Assembly (NCBI GenBank): GCA_013396915.1
Contig: VWZL01000441.1
Span: forward strand, 125,560-189,559
Origin: Stercorarius parasiticus
Taxonomy: Eukaryota; Chordata; Aves; Charadriiformes; Stercorariidae
Direction: 5' to 3'
Length of the DNA: 64,000 bases
Position 1 is the first letter of the stretch. Each line of letters opens with the position of its first letter. Under the pieces are notes generated by a model that saw only the letters and a program-made list of their open reading frames with translations, searched no databases and was not told where the DNA came from. Made by a program: the position numbers and the translations under genes. Shown here piece after piece: positions 37,301 to 52,300 of this stretch.

Positions 37301-40300
37301 CTTAGTGCAAAAGATGTGTTACATCAGTCTGAGGTTGTTTATGGCTTTTAAATCAGAGCATGGAATCAGGGGTTGCTATGGGCTGATCCTGCAGCAGGAA
37401 AGCAGTGGTGTTTTTGCAATAGATTTCCCAACGAAATTACATGCCTAAAAGGGCAAACAGACAACCACAGAGTTTTTCAAAAGTGCTGCGCTCTCACTAG
37501 GTACTTTTGAAAATCAATTTGGCATTTCTCTGCATAGTTAAGTATCTAAATACCTTTAATCATCTCAAACCTTTTGCTTTGGGAAACCACAATCTAACAG
37601 GATCTTCCAACATATACAGAAGAAAAAGGCCTAAGCCTTTTCAGTGTACCAGAGCCCAGCACAGCCTCCAGGTGGGAAGTCACACCTACCATTCCTCTTA
37701 CTCACTTCTGTTCAGAGAGGACAAAAGGAGATGTGGACCTTCCCAGTCCTCTCCACTATGCAAAAAGGCATACAGGGGGCTGTCACAAGGAGCGAACCTT
37801 CCACAGCATCACAACTGCTTGCCATGATGGACCTTGCTTTGGTTTTGCTTTCTTGTCTTAATTTCTCAGTCTCTTTCTATAAAATTGTGTCTATTTGACT
37901 GGTATTCGCTTTCTTCTTCACCAGAACATCTGCATGTGAGAAAAGTCATCCTACAATCTATCTAACGATGGCTTTTGCCATGGTGTTCTGCCATCTCCAT
38001 GTTCACACAAAAGGAGCTGAGAGTTAACTGCAGGGAGCTGTAAATATGACATTGCAAACCTTTGTAGTACATCTCAAGCAGATGAAGGTTAGTACTGCTC
38101 AAGTGGGAGCATGAAAACTCTAGCTTAACCATGAGATCAAAGGCAAATTTGCTAAGTTCGTGGCATAGAAAAAGTACTCTGTAAAAAGCACAAACTGGAT
38201 ACAGAACTAGCAGGACACTGATACAACAGTTTTTCCTGTTACAGCTAGTGTCTTTCCAGATGATACCCACAATGATGTCCAATGATCAGTCGGTCAAACA
38301 AATCTTATAATAAATTTCTAAATCAAGATTTGAAACTATCAGGAGATAGTTTCACTTATTTATTCAAGATTTTAGCCTCTCTTTGCTAAAATTTGCAGTA
38401 CTTTTAAACGGCATAAAGTTAAGATTCAAGACTCAGATTTTCTTCCTTTAGCTTTTCATTAGGCTACTGAGCCATGCTCATTTTTGCTTACTTTCTTTCT
38501 CGACTCATTAATCTTGCAGGCTTGTCTGCACAGTGGTCCAGTTTCAGTGGGAAGGAAATGGAGTTAAAGTCTGGACTCACCCTTCTGGTAGGGAACACTC
38601 CTATAACGTGGGAATGGTATGTTCACAACCCTATAAGCTGATGAGGAAAATTAGCTCACATATCTCACTTCCTAAGATACACTCTCAGCTCTTGATCTTT
38701 CCCCCAGAATAGGTCACACTGCCATCACCAGTTTTACTAAAAGCATCTGTCACTGCTAAGCTCAAAGTTTCTAGTCCTGGAGTCCCGCGCACTCCACACA
38801 CCCCCATCGGTCGTGCTTTATGTGGGGACTATGACTCTTCTCCAAAGCAGCGCATGAATCTCGAACAGTCCAACGGAGGAGACTGACACCATGCTAAACA
38901 GGTCAGCCAAGATGACATAACACAGAATTATCTCTGTAGCAGAACTTGCAACACACTTCAGTACTGTCTGTAGTAAAAGCAGGACAGTGAGTCAGTTTTT
39001 GCGAGTTACATGCTTAACTAGTTGAAGTGCAACTTTGGTTGCAATTTTTCTCTTCTGTCCTGGGCTTAAAGGAATAACTGAATCATTTCTTAACAGAATA
39101 ATAGTAGTAGTAGTAGTAGTAGTAGTAATATAAAGCAACGACAACAACAAAAAAACCCAACAAAACAAAAACCAGATCTTTATGGTGTTTGCCTGTGTAG
39201 GAATGACATCCTTTGTTCCATGATGCTAAGTGAAGTTTAATCATACTTGTCAGACTAATGATTGCCATATTGCCGTCCCCAGAGATGACAAAAAGAACAT
39301 AAAGGAGAAAAAAACGTATTTATGGGAACAACAGCAAATCCACAAGTCTTGGATCAGGATTTCTAAATTTCCAGATTTCCATTCTCAACAGTCTCTCCTT
39401 AAGCCCTGCTGTGCAACCACAGCAGGATCCTCCTACACTTAATCTTGCAGTTCAAGAGAAAGGGTGACCAATGGTCACAATCTGAAGGGCAATAAACTGT
39501 GGTTCATTTACTCCTTGCTGCAGATTTGTATTCCTGGGAGTACCAGACTCTTCAAGGTTGAAAAAAGACATTCTTACCCAGAGAAGTCCTTGCAGGAACT
39601 GCATCCTTATTGATCCAAAATGACACCCATGAAAGAACAACTGTGAGTATGCAAGGAATGTATGTCTGAATAGTAAAATATCCCATACGTCTGCTGAGAT
39701 CAAAGAAGATTGTCATAATAATATAATCACCTACAAATTTAAAAAAGAAAAAAAATACATAGATGACATTTTAAATGGTTTTCAGTTGTATCTTCATTTG
39801 TTAGTCTTGTTAGTCTACATAGATACTACATGAAATAAAACTCAACACTTTGCCTTACCAGACAAGGTATGAGAAATTTCAGTTGTATTTCGTAACCCCA
39901 CAAATGCAAACTGATAGAGTCTCCAGTATTTTGGATCTGCCACTTCAACAGAGGTTTTCTTCCATTTGTATTCAATTTCATTTCTGGGATATCCATCTAG
40001 AATAAAACAGAGTAAATCAAGCGTTCAGCCACAGTATATATCAAAGCATGTTTTGTGATCACTGAAGTTTATAAACTAAACCAGGGCTACACGCAAAGTG
40101 GATCAGAGAGAAAGACAAACTTAAAATTTAACCCCAAAATATCTAGCCTCAGTTTTAAGCCTAGCTAAATGTATGATCAATCAAAAACTATGTAAATACA
40201 AATGTTTAGGAAATATCTACACAATATTCTGGAACTCAGATATGAAAAACTGGCTCAGAATCACCACTATGAATTAATACACAAATGTAATATACATCAT

Positions 40301-43300
40301 CATTAAAAGACCACAGAGAGCTTAAAAGGACAGACACTTATTAGTACATAGTTTGATAAAATTCCTATTGGCGTTTATTGAAAATTTCTTTGTCTATTAT
40401 TCCTAGAATGGATTTTTGTGGCCTGATTCACTGTCCAGTACTTCAACTTTAAGGAAGTGCAACCTTTTTGATTTGATGCGCCTCACATGTTGCCCCACAT
40501 TATCTGGCAGAAATGAAATTAAGCAAGACTTGCTTGTGTGGCACAACTATTTAATCAATGGCGCTACCAAAACTTGTTTAGCTGGAAGCACTCAAGAAGG
40601 CAGTACTAAGTGAAAACATTAATTTAAAAAGAATCACTGAAGTTTGATTTCATTGCCTATTAGGTTCTGCATTTAGGAATTAGTTGTTTAGCTGTGTTCA
40701 GGTGGTTTGGATTTCTTTTGCCAGTAATAGCACATTTCCCTTAGGAATTTTTTTTTTTTAATATAGTTTATATTAAAGAAATGAAGCCTGGAAGTTATTT
40801 ATGTGAGGCAGAAACAAGTCCCTCTGAAAGGCAAAGGACTTCTTATACTGATTAAGCATTTACAGGAACAGGTTGAAGAAGACAGATCTTACTTTTACTT
40901 TCAAGTATACCACATGGAATTAATTCAAAGCTGTAAAGTCTGACAGGCATAAAAAATAGTTCTTCCAGGGCAATATATTTCCATTAACTGGAATGGGCAT
41001 TGTATCAGTCTCCTAAGCAAAACGATTATTTTTATAGTTGCAACTAAATGAAATGCATGCAATTCAACTCATTCATTACTGCATTTAATAGTGCACTAAA
41101 AAATGCAATTAATCTAATCAAAACATAAACAGGTCAGTTCTTTCCTTCACTGCAAGACTTTAAGAAGTAAACACTTGCTCTCTTGCTGACAGTATTTAAG
41201 GAAGTGTAAAGCCTGAATGTAAAGAAACAAAAAGTATTTTACCACCTACAGCTTGAAAACTCCAGTGGACAGGAGTGTTCATCCATAGGAAAGTTATGAA
41301 GCTGAAGATAACATTCAGCATTAATTGTCAGCCTGATTAGAAAAGGAAGGGAAAAAAAAAAAAGAAGAAGAAAGATTATATTCAAATATCTAGACACTTC
41401 AGACTAGATAGTAAAGAAAATGCACAGAAATCAGTTTTGCCAATTAATAGATGTTAACACGTAGCCAACTGTGTCTGCAAAAAACATCCAGCATCATCTC
41501 CAAAGAACAAAAACTCATAATAAGCAACCTGAGGACCTGCGTTGTTTCAGTTGGCATTTTGAGCCATTTCAAAAATTTCAGTTGACTGGAGGAGGGGCAT
41601 CTCTCAGCTCTCCACCAGAAACAGGGGATAAAAGGGAGTGACTGAAGGCAGGGCAAGGAGGGGAGCTTATGTTAGCAAATAAAGGGACTTTCTAAAGAAT
41701 GCATTTGTCAAGTCAAATTGCATTTGGCATCATTGTATCTGGTGGCTATATACACAAGAGAGAAAGTGGGGACCTTCTTGGGCTTGCTCTACGTTCACGG
41801 AGGCAGCGCTGGTGAAGACAGTAGCATGGATAGGAAAGAGCAGACTTGATATTTCTACTCGTTTAATGTCTGAGGCATTCAAGTAATTCACACCACTAAT
41901 ATACATTTTAGAAGTAGTTTAGGACTCGTAATGGTATCAACTTAATCACTTGCTGTTTTTGAAAATACTATCACAGATTTCATAGAATCATAGAATAGTT
42001 TGGGTTGGAAGGGACCTTTAAAGGTCATCAAATCCAATCCCCCCACCTAAAATGCGCAGGGACATCTTCAACTAGATCAGGTTGCTCAGAGCCCCATCCA
42101 ACCTGATCTTGAATGCTTCCAGGGACGGGGCATCTACCACCTCTCTGGGCAACCTGCTCCACTGTTCCACCACCCTCATTGTAAAAAATTCTTCCTTCTA
42201 TATAGCCTAAATGTTCCTTCTTTTACTTTAAAGCCACTACGCCTTGTCCTGTCGCAACAGACCCTGCTATTTCCAAAGAGCTTCCAAGCAACCAATGCAA
42301 AACCCAGTTCTGCTTTCACTAGGAAGCTAGAGTAAGGGGCTAGACTCCAAACTGCCTTCTTTGCATTTAGAATACCTCCTCCTCTGTTGGTAACACTGTG
42401 AAGAAAGTCAGAATATCTTCTAAAATCAACTTTGAAAATTAACATAATGCTTACGTACTTGACTATACGCAATACATACTAGACAAAAAGGGACGGGAAA
42501 AGGAAGAGTCTGCCACACTGACAGAAAGCTCTATAAGTCTGTGAACAAAGTAGTTATTTTTCACAAAGTGTCACTAGGACCTTTCTAGAAATTTGTCCTG
42601 ACCAAGGAACAGGTTTATAAGGGAAAGTATATTTCTTGCCATATACTGGGGGAAAAAAAGAGAAGCCCCTACACACACGTCCAAGTAAAACGTTTGCATC
42701 CCTCTGAAGAGGCTTTTCAAATTCCCCAACTACGGAAATGCATTTCTTGCCTTTGTTTTCCATGTTCAACCTTTGAAAACAAAAAGAAAACAAACCCAGA
42801 CTTTTATTAATAGCAAAACAACTAGATCTGGGTTCACTGATGGGTGCAATGGACAGACCAAGGACTACCCTCAGAGGACACTCGGTAAACCTGACTAACA
42901 GAATCACCACGTCTGCTCCCTGAATTATCAACGGGGAAAGAGTGGTGGTAGAGGGGAGCCCATGAACATGGAGCATTGTCAGATCCTATTATTGTTCCTT
43001 CAATAACCAACATATGAACCTCTCAACGTTATTCCACCTTAGGCCAAATTCAGGCTGTATCCTCACCGATACCGATGTTTGCATGTTACAGTGCTGGGTG
43101 AATACCTGTTCTGCTGTTTTATTCCTAGCCCTTTGCACTTCATAGCTCTTACTCTAGCACACAATAATTCTAACCTATTGCTCTAGGAGAGCTCAGATGA
43201 TAGTTCTTTTAGCTGCATTTGTTTGTTTCTCTGTGTTACTTAGACCCTGTTTAAAAGAAATTGTACATTGAAACTGAATGGACATTGGAAGAGTAAAGTC

Positions 43301-46300
43301 CAAGTATGGCTCTAGAATTGTTAGCTACAAAAAGAAAAAATATTAGCATGACAACAGAAGAGGCTTTTTAGAGATTTTTATAAACACCAGCATAATAAAC
43401 TGTTTAAAAAGTGCTCTTCAGAGATATTTGTATGCTCTCAAATGAAGCATACTACGAAAAATTGAGTGAAGAGAATCCATTTGAAACATTCTAATTCTTC
43501 TTATTTCTGAAGCAGAATACTTTACAAATTGCTGAAAACATCATAAATGACTGAAAACAAAGTAATTAAAAGGTGCCACTTTTTGTTTATTATTTTAAAC
43601 TTTTAACAAGAGAATCAGATTTATGGCATCCTCTGCATAGACGGCCTCTTGATCAGCTCCTTATTTAGTGCAAGATTTTTTAGGCATATTTAAAAAATAA
43701 AACTGAGAGATGACACTAAAATGCTTTATGTAGACTACAGCCTTTCAAGAACTGTTTGTAAAGTGACACAAAGATCAGTACAGACGGCCTAGATGGAAAG
43801 CTTAAAACCAGCCCAAGCATCCCCCATTTGCCAAGAATAATTATTACCAACATGTTTGCTTATGCGTAATTTGGATGAACAGATCTGTTGATTTTAATAG
43901 CTTGCAAGGGTAAACATGCTAAGAAGTATATGCAGGACTGGGGCCTTAGCTTTAATCAAACTTCTTATGATTTTTATTATCTGAAGCATTTAATATTTTA
44001 CTTACAGAATATAATTTGGTGGATATTAGATACTGAAATATTTAGAACAGAAAGTCTGCAAAACAACTTATGACTGGATCTGCAATATGTTAGTGACAGA
44101 CCACCATGGTGCTATGTGCTATATAATATCTTTTTTTTAATCTTGCCTGTACCTAAATTATTAAAATTTCCTATCTCCTTTAATTGTTTTTACCCAATTA
44201 GATAGGCAATATATTTCAATATTATTAACTTTATGTTTTTCATGATCAAATCATCTTTTTTTTTTTTTCTCCTTTAGTAAACTCCCTGCAAATTTCTGTG
44301 GTCCACACCAAAAAAAAAAATGCCAAGGATTCATTATTTTGATATCCCTGGTCATAACATTTTTATTTTTTTCTAATAAAAACCCACCTTAGAGTGTACA
44401 ATACTCTTCCATCACTCCAGATTCGAAGCAAACGGTTTGGAGTTGTAATCCAGTGAGCATCAGATTTCCTTGAGTTCCGGAAGAAAGTGTCTGGAATCCA
44501 AATTTTTCCAACCATATTGCTATTAAGCATAAGCACCTTCATTGAGCTGTTAAATTTTAGACGACTGTCATACCAAGTCTGAGCAAAAATTATATCAATA
44601 GTGTATTCCTAAAAACAGAGAAACAACCATATCTATGTATATGTTTGCCAAAGTCTGCAAGCCAACAATTTTTAATTCATATATAAATCCAAGGCTACTT
44701 CTTCTATTCTCTTTTGTATTACCATTTGCATAGCACGCAGCAGCCTGTAACCCCAAATGGAGAAATTACAGGCTGATAAAAGACGCACACAGCCTTCTGT
44801 CCCTACCTCCTCTCCCCTGACACATACTGATTAGTTAAGGAAGAGGAGATATGATGGGAGCTTGCTGTAACTTGGAGGTCCCCACACAATGCCACCACCT
44901 CTGGGGCCCTAGACAGAAATTTAAGGGCAACCTTAATACTTCAGGGATAGTCTACGTTTGTTAAGACAGAGGTTCTACATCTCTTCAGAAGCAAACCAAA
45001 TATACTGTATATACTTTTTCCCCAAAACTTTACAAATGCAATTTAAGATCCTTCAAGAAATTTCAGATTTTGAAAAAAATTCATGAATATGCGGGAAGTA
45101 AACATCACAGTTTGCAGAACTGTCTGTTACCATCTGCCTCGTATATCTACCTACATACGCACAAAAGTATCCATAATCATCATCAGGATGGAAACTTCCC
45201 TAAAGCAATTCCACTTTACTTATTAAAGCCTCAAGAAAGCTGCTTTTGTGATAGAAAGTCAAATTCCTCAGTAGACTTATGGCCAGAAAAGAAAGGTGAA
45301 AAATAAAATAAATAAATAAATAAATGGAAAACCCACAGCCTTTTAATGAGACAAACTTTGACACAGTAAAACTTGAGGGAGATAAAGATTAGAGATGCAA
45401 TGAAATATCATTTTTCAAAGAATTCAGCCAGTTGTTCCTGCACTCCAGACTGAGGAGCAAAGCAGCAGCCTCTTCTCTGTTGTATTTGTCACAGCTCCAG
45501 ACTCTGACCTTAAGGGCAACAGTCTTGTTGATGGCAGATGTCATCTTTCCTGCACGGCTGCCCCATGAGGGCTCCAATGAGCAACTCAGCAGCTCCTCTG
45601 CAGGGAAAAAGAGCTGGAGACCAGACTTAGACACTTGGTGTTGGCTGTTCAGCTCTCAGTCATGGGCTGAGTGGGCAGGGGGAAGAGAGGAGGAGACAGT
45701 GGTTCAAACTCTTGCTTGGGCAAAGGGCTCATTACTAGCTCGCTTGGTCAATAAAAATGCACAGTGCAGACAGTCAATTTGGTTTTTAAATAAAATAAAA
45801 GTGGAAGGCGTTGCTGGTTGGAGCGGGGGTTTTGTTCATTTTACTTCTAAATAATCACAGCAGCCAACTGCACGAGTTACAGACTCCTCATTCATTTCTG
45901 CAACTGATACCATCCATCTCCCAGGAAAGTTTGTGAAATCTGGCACTTCATCCTTGAGAAGTGCCAAGGCAGATATTCCAGGACTACTTAAATCTCTCTC
46001 TATTTTCCCACCTCCTCAGGTGGGAGAAGAACAGGTTCAGGAAATAGATATGCGAGAGGGAGGCTTGCCCTTGCTCTGTGATGTGTGGCAGATAAATTAC
46101 CATCTGGTCTGTGGTAACTCAATGAATATCAAAGGTTATGAATAACTAGTGTATGAGGCAAACAGTGGAGGGACAGAGGGAACAAAAGTACTAATCAAAA
46201 ATGCATTTTAGAGATGACTTTGCTCTAAATCTCTCCTTATTCTTTGAGAGGCACTGCCATCAGGGGAAGATTCTGCAGGTCAAAACAAGTCCTTGATTAT

Positions 46301-49300
46301 TTTATTTCTGTAAACAACATTCAAGACACCTATGAAAACCCAGGGCCTGTTTAACCTTAAAATTCAGCTTTCTGTGCTCATCTATAGTGGTTACAACTGG
46401 AAAGGAAACTTGCCTTGCTGTGGTGTAAATGAGAGCCTGAGGCAGTGCACTGGAAAAGTGTTCTAATGGGCTTAAATGGAACAGAATGAACAAAGATTTA
46501 CGTGTTGCCTTTACAGTAAAAATAGGAGGAAAAAAAGAAGTCAGGGAGGGAAATCAACAGACACGACCAAACGTATGAAAAGAGCAAACTGTCTGAGTTT
46601 GAAGGTGCTACTCTAAGCAGACACTTCACAGTAGCACTGCATTGTCTGGGAAAAAGAAATTTATCAAAGCGTCATTACAGTCAAATCCACCCACAGCGAG
46701 AAAACTCGGGTTTTCATAGAATACCAACCACCCTGACAAATTAAGATAAAAAAGGAAGAGGAGCTCACAGATTATTTTGAACACACAAATCAAAGGAACA
46801 GCCTCAGTGGACCCAGATGCTTGTGTTCTCTTACCTTTCAGTATTAAATGTTTTTATCACACCCACGTATTACAAGTGTTGTTTAAAGAAATTTTTCGGG
46901 GGAAAAAAAAAAGAAACTTTGTTAAAATCCTTCTTGATACATTTATGACTGTTCAAAAAGAATCTAATACATAATAGTTTAATATCATAATATTAGTGAA
47001 TTGCTTATATCCCTACTATCTTTCACTCAAGTGAACTTTAGCATAATGGCCAAGCACATACATGTACTCCCATTGCAGAGGTGCAAGACATGTGAAAATG
47101 GGACTCAAATGTATATTAGCCTCCTTTCCGAAACACAGGTTTCCTCGCAGAATGGGACAGGTGGCATAAGTCCAAATAGATCCCAAGCGGCCACCAAGCA
47201 CAGCCAAACATAGAGGATGATCAGACAACTAAGAGCATGCAGCACGCAGCTGTCTCAGGGTAGACGCTTGAGAGTAATATCCTGAAAGGGGAACTATGCT
47301 ATAGTTGGATTATTTCAGAAAATCTAGTTTTGAAATGAGCCTGAAATTTTCAGATTTTATGGATTCATACACTGGATTCCCTTAAATTTGCATTTCCTGA
47401 AAAAAATTTCCTATTTCTTTCTAAGAAGGGGAAATATGGGTCCCTAAAATTTCACTATACTGCCTTTTCTGGGAGTACTTGGTTTCCAAAACTAGATGAG
47501 TAAAAGCCCTGTCTTTGTTTAGACACCATATAAGCAAGCACAACAGCAGCCATATATATACAATATTCTTTTAGCGCAATAAATCTTTCTGACCTTCCAT
47601 TTTGTTTTCCTTATTTTCTTAAAAAAAGTTAAAATTAACACTCTTACCACTACTTGTATTAGTCTTTCATAAAACCCACCATTCCATGCCACTGTTGTCC
47701 TGTAACCATAAAAATTGGTTTACTACTCTCTCTTTCGAATGAAACTAATGATAAAATAGCCGTGCAGAATAAAATGGAATCCACCTATGGCTGCGTTAGT
47801 CACAGCCATAGCAAAATGCCTGCTTATTCATATTTACCCTCACAGGGTTCAATAACCATGGCACACGTTAGCTCATATTTGGCATTTGATTAGATCACTG
47901 AACTCTTTCTTGCACAGCTGGCGTAAAGAGCCCACCTGCCTCATTATTTACAGATAACTGCAATCCTCCTCCATCTCCCCTCTTGAAAAGAGCGTAACAA
48001 ACTCCGAAGGCTGGCAACACAGCGACTAATCACAGATTACCATTAAAGGGCCAGGCAGTGAACAAACTGTGAATATTGACAAGCAGGTGTATAGTCTGAG
48101 AGAAAATCATTTCATAAATAAAAGCAATTACTTCAAATAAAGTAGGAACAGCTACTGTATGGGATTAAATGGAATCCTCAACATCAGTTTCACTGTCACG
48201 CACGGTTCAATTACAGTCAGATATGAAAATGGGCCAGTGGACTGCTTTTTTTTATTGGAAAGCTGTGAAAGGGAGGCAGATACCATCCTACACGATTGTT
48301 TCTCAGCGCAAACGACATCACACGAATTCCAACATCTTATTCAGTTATCTGAGCTTCAAGCTATTTTCCCTATATTTCTTTATTCTATCCAGCTTTCTAA
48401 TTCCTTAAACTGGAACTTTATGTGAGGTAGGCAGGGAATTCTTCAGAAAAAAAAAATGACGAAGGGGAAACTAAAGCAAACACTGTACCACTCTACATTT
48501 TTTGACATTAAGAGATGTGATTTAATATTAAAGACTCCATCGAGGATGCTGATTAAGAGGTTTAAGCAAAAGCGTAGACTAAACCGGTAAGCACATCCTT
48601 TCCTAAGAGGTAAGCACCAAATAAAGTATCAAGCATTAGCCAGTTTATCTTCATCTTGCCAGTGTGCTGCCAATAAACTCCTGTAACCTTTACCTTTTCC
48701 CTCGCCCAAATATCTCTGGACATCAATAAGGGGCTATTAAGTAATTTATTAAAATGCTTAACCTATCTTTGATGTATAACTACTCTTAACAAAACATCTA
48801 AAATGTGGTTGCTCTCCCTGGTGGACTGCTTTAAAAGCCCTCTCAAAAGATTTTTGAACTGCTTCAGGGCCAGCAATGGTTTCAGAGCTTCATACTTGTG
48901 GCTGGTACTGAAGCAAAAGCAAAACTTCTTGGTTTTGGTAGAGCAACCTAAAGCTAGTGACCTTAGGGTGAGATCTAAATGATCCAACAAATCGCAATGA
49001 TCCTGACATGTACCTGTAATATCACATTAGTGATACTGCAGCTGTGGAAGAGGTGGGGGCTGTGGGAAATACACTGAACAGAAGTGCACAGCATCTGCTC
49101 CCACAGTCTTTTAACTGGTTAGATTATTATAATTGTACAGATAGTCACACTGGAAGATGCTATGAGGACATATGCACGGGGTAAGTGGAAGTGTGGCAAA
49201 TCACATGTACGGAAGGTGAGGGAGTACAGCAAGACCTACGTATACTGAAAAAAATCTATCTGCCTTCACATCATAATTTGGCATCTGTGCTTATCCAGGC

Positions 49301-52300
49301 CTTATTTTGAACATGCAAAGTGACAGATGCAAACAACAATATGAATAAAAGGCAAGATTTATTTCAATGCTTTGTAGATTAGAAACTGTAATTAAAATCT
49401 TGCCAATAGTCAAAAGATTAGCTAGGGAACTAACTAAAGCACTTCAGCAAAATCTCTGCTTTTATTTGCTCAGCTTAGACTTTGGGCATTTGAAGAGAGA
49501 ATAAGGAGAGGAAGTAGATTATATATATAATCTATATAAACTCCCACACTGAAAATGATACAAAAAGTTTTGGTTTGCTTTTCAATTGAAACTTGAACAT
49601 TTCAGACACTGCCACTCATAGAAAAAAACCATTACACTACAGAAAGAACCAGAGAAGAAAACTCAGAAAAAAAAAAAAAAACCAAAAAAAAACCCAAAAA
49701 AACAACCACCTCCCCAAAAAACCCCAATAAACACATACATATATATTAAAAACCCAGGACTGAATACTGGTATGGATTAAGGGTTTGGCTTTAAGGTTGT
49801 CAGTAATGACTTATCAACTCCATTAACTGTACTTTCTAAATTCTGCAGCTACATATACCTTCCTGTAACTACAGATACTCAAGCAGTCAAAATTGGTCCC
49901 GCAAACAACTTCAGTGACAAAGCTGCACATTACTCAAGCGTACATGCCTTTTATAAATAAACTATAGTCTCAAACACAATGGTTCACCATTCAGTACAGT
50001 GCAACTGCTTTTAAAGCAAAATTATTGCAAAGTTGCAGCTTGCTCTTTTATTTCCATGGGATTTTTCTGTCATGCTCTGAAATCCCAACACTGGCAGCAA
50101 GAGACTTATCTGGGTTTGGTTCCTACCCTGAAACTCCTGTAAGATACGTGATCTACATGAAATACAGCACTCCTATCAGTTTAGCTTTCTGGTTGATGCA
50201 GCAGTCATGCAACCCAGAGTATCTGCTACACTGAAGATATAATAAAGACGCTGAAGATATAAGAGCTTGGACAACTGTTAAGAATTGCCCAAAAGAGCCT
50301 CTATTTCCTTACTGGTCCCAAGGGCATAACCGTTTGTGGGGATAACCCTCTACAATAGAGACACTACTGTTATTCAAAAAGGTGAAATCACATGCAGCGC
50401 TTATGGTATGCCAATGAATGACAAACTCCAAAATAGTCCAAAACAAAGTGGTTTAGATGTGCATTCTCCACAGTGGTTAAAATAATCACCCAGAATGCAT
50501 GAGACCTGATGAAATTTAAAATCATACAACAACAGAATGAAAATAATAAATCATAGAATCATAGAATGGTTCAGGTTGGAAGGGACCTTGAAGATCATCC
50601 AGTTCTAACCCCCCTGCCCTGGGCAGGGACACCTCCCACTAGACCAGGCTGCTCAAAGCCCCATCCAGCCTGGCCTTGAACACTTCCAGGGATGAGGCTT
50701 CCACAGCTTCCCTGGGCAACCTGCTCCAGTGTATCACCACCCTCACAGTAAAGAATTTCTTCCTGTTATCCAACCTAAATCTACCCTCTTCCAGTTTGAA
50801 GTCATTAGCCTTCATCCTATCACTACATGCCCCTGTAAAAAGTCCCTCTCCAGCTTTGAAGGTCAAGATCAACAGGCAGGGAAGTTACATTCACTTACTA
50901 GCAAAAGCACATTGCATTTCTTAATAGCTATTTTGTCAGTGCTGTCACCCCTGCTAACAAGGGAGCAGGGTGACACTCTTTCCAGGAGTGGGTCTGCTTC
51001 CTTGGCAAACAGCTTGGAGGAACTGCTGGAGGAAAGAGCATCCAGACCGTTCCCCTGCTTCATCAAGTCTGATCTTCCCACAGCACGTGCTGTTAGGAGA
51101 AAAGTCCTGTAGCTACCCAGCTTTTAAGAGGATGAGGTTTGTAGTGTCAGCACAGATCCTGGCACCAGCTGTTGAAGGGACCAGGGAATGACAGCAGCTT
51201 TCCTCCGGAGCACAGCAGCAAAGGAGGCGATGACAAACTGTATGGTAGGAGCCGTCGCCAAGGACCATTTCTATTGCAACAAGCAGTTACAAGCTATTTA
51301 TTGTAACAATCAAAGCACATGCCCTGCCTTTCTTCCCAAAACCCAGTTCAAATCTAGGCCAGCAAAATCATTCCCACAGCTGGAATGCAGCATCACAAAT
51401 TTCCATATAGACAGACGGATTAGGAATTAATAGCAAAGAACAGGTGTGTAATGTTCTTCAAATTGTTTATCATCTATTTGACACAGAGATGAGAGGTACA
51501 AGACAAAGAAATAAACGTAGCTTGTCTCAGCTGCAGACACAAGGGAGGCAACCACAGCAGAAGCAGACAAAGTATCTGGAGAGGATATTAAGGCATCAGA
51601 AGTTACAATACGACAGAACACCCAAGCAGTCCATGCAGTTTTGGAGGGAAAAAACAGGAGTAAATCGCTCTTTCGGTTAGCTTTAGCGCAAGTCGGTACC
51701 TTTACCTTCCCGGTGAAGTGCTATGTGGCACTTAACGTTATTCTTGGTTCAGATCATCTCAGATCACAATTGAATTTTGCAGTCATTCGATACTGCTTGT
51801 AAAGGTTACATGTCCTCTGCAAGGAGCTTACTGTTTGAATTTAACATAAAAGACAAGATTTGGAAAGACACCGGGGGCATAAGTAACAGGAAACAGAGAA
51901 CCCAACACCAGCGAGAAGTATAGGACAACAAAAGCTTGTTTGTGATATTTTGTAGCCTCCACAAAAAGGTGGAAAAAAAAGGGGGGGGAAAAAAAAGAAA
52001 AGAAAAATAAGTTTAAACAGGAACATGATGAGAAACAATGAAGCAGCTTTGCAGGCATTTACAGAAAGTTTCTTTCAACCATAAAGTGCAGCTTGGGAGA
52101 AAGTGGTATGAAGAGTTGAAAGGATGAGAGCAGAAGTGAGTGAGATCTGAGATAGGAAATGGCCTCTTGGGGAAAAAAACAACTAAAAACGGCTGGGGAT
52201 AGGCTTTGAAGTGCCTTGAAAGTAAAAGGAAACTGTTTATGTGTGAGGTGCAGCAAAAGAGGAGAGAGAGGAAGAACGTGAGCAAGAAATTACTCAGGAG

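Larger units (their letters stand above)
36420..39577 (-). other. GABRG1: GABRG1 intron 7
   Basis: A 3.16-kb intron between TM1 exon 7 and TM2/TM3 exon 8, with donor GTAAGA and acceptor CAAACAG. It contains a possible CR1 tail and a TAG microsatellite. No further exon was seen. Confidence 0.85.

Noticed and set aside
39083..39268. Open frame ending in a poly-Tyr tract
   Set aside because: The Tyr run is simply the (TAG)n microsatellite read on the minus strand.
50639..50872. Minus-strand open frame of 77 codons in intron 3
   Set aside because: It is the reverse-transcriptase C-terminal and 3' UTR remnant of the CR1 copy at 50551-50860.
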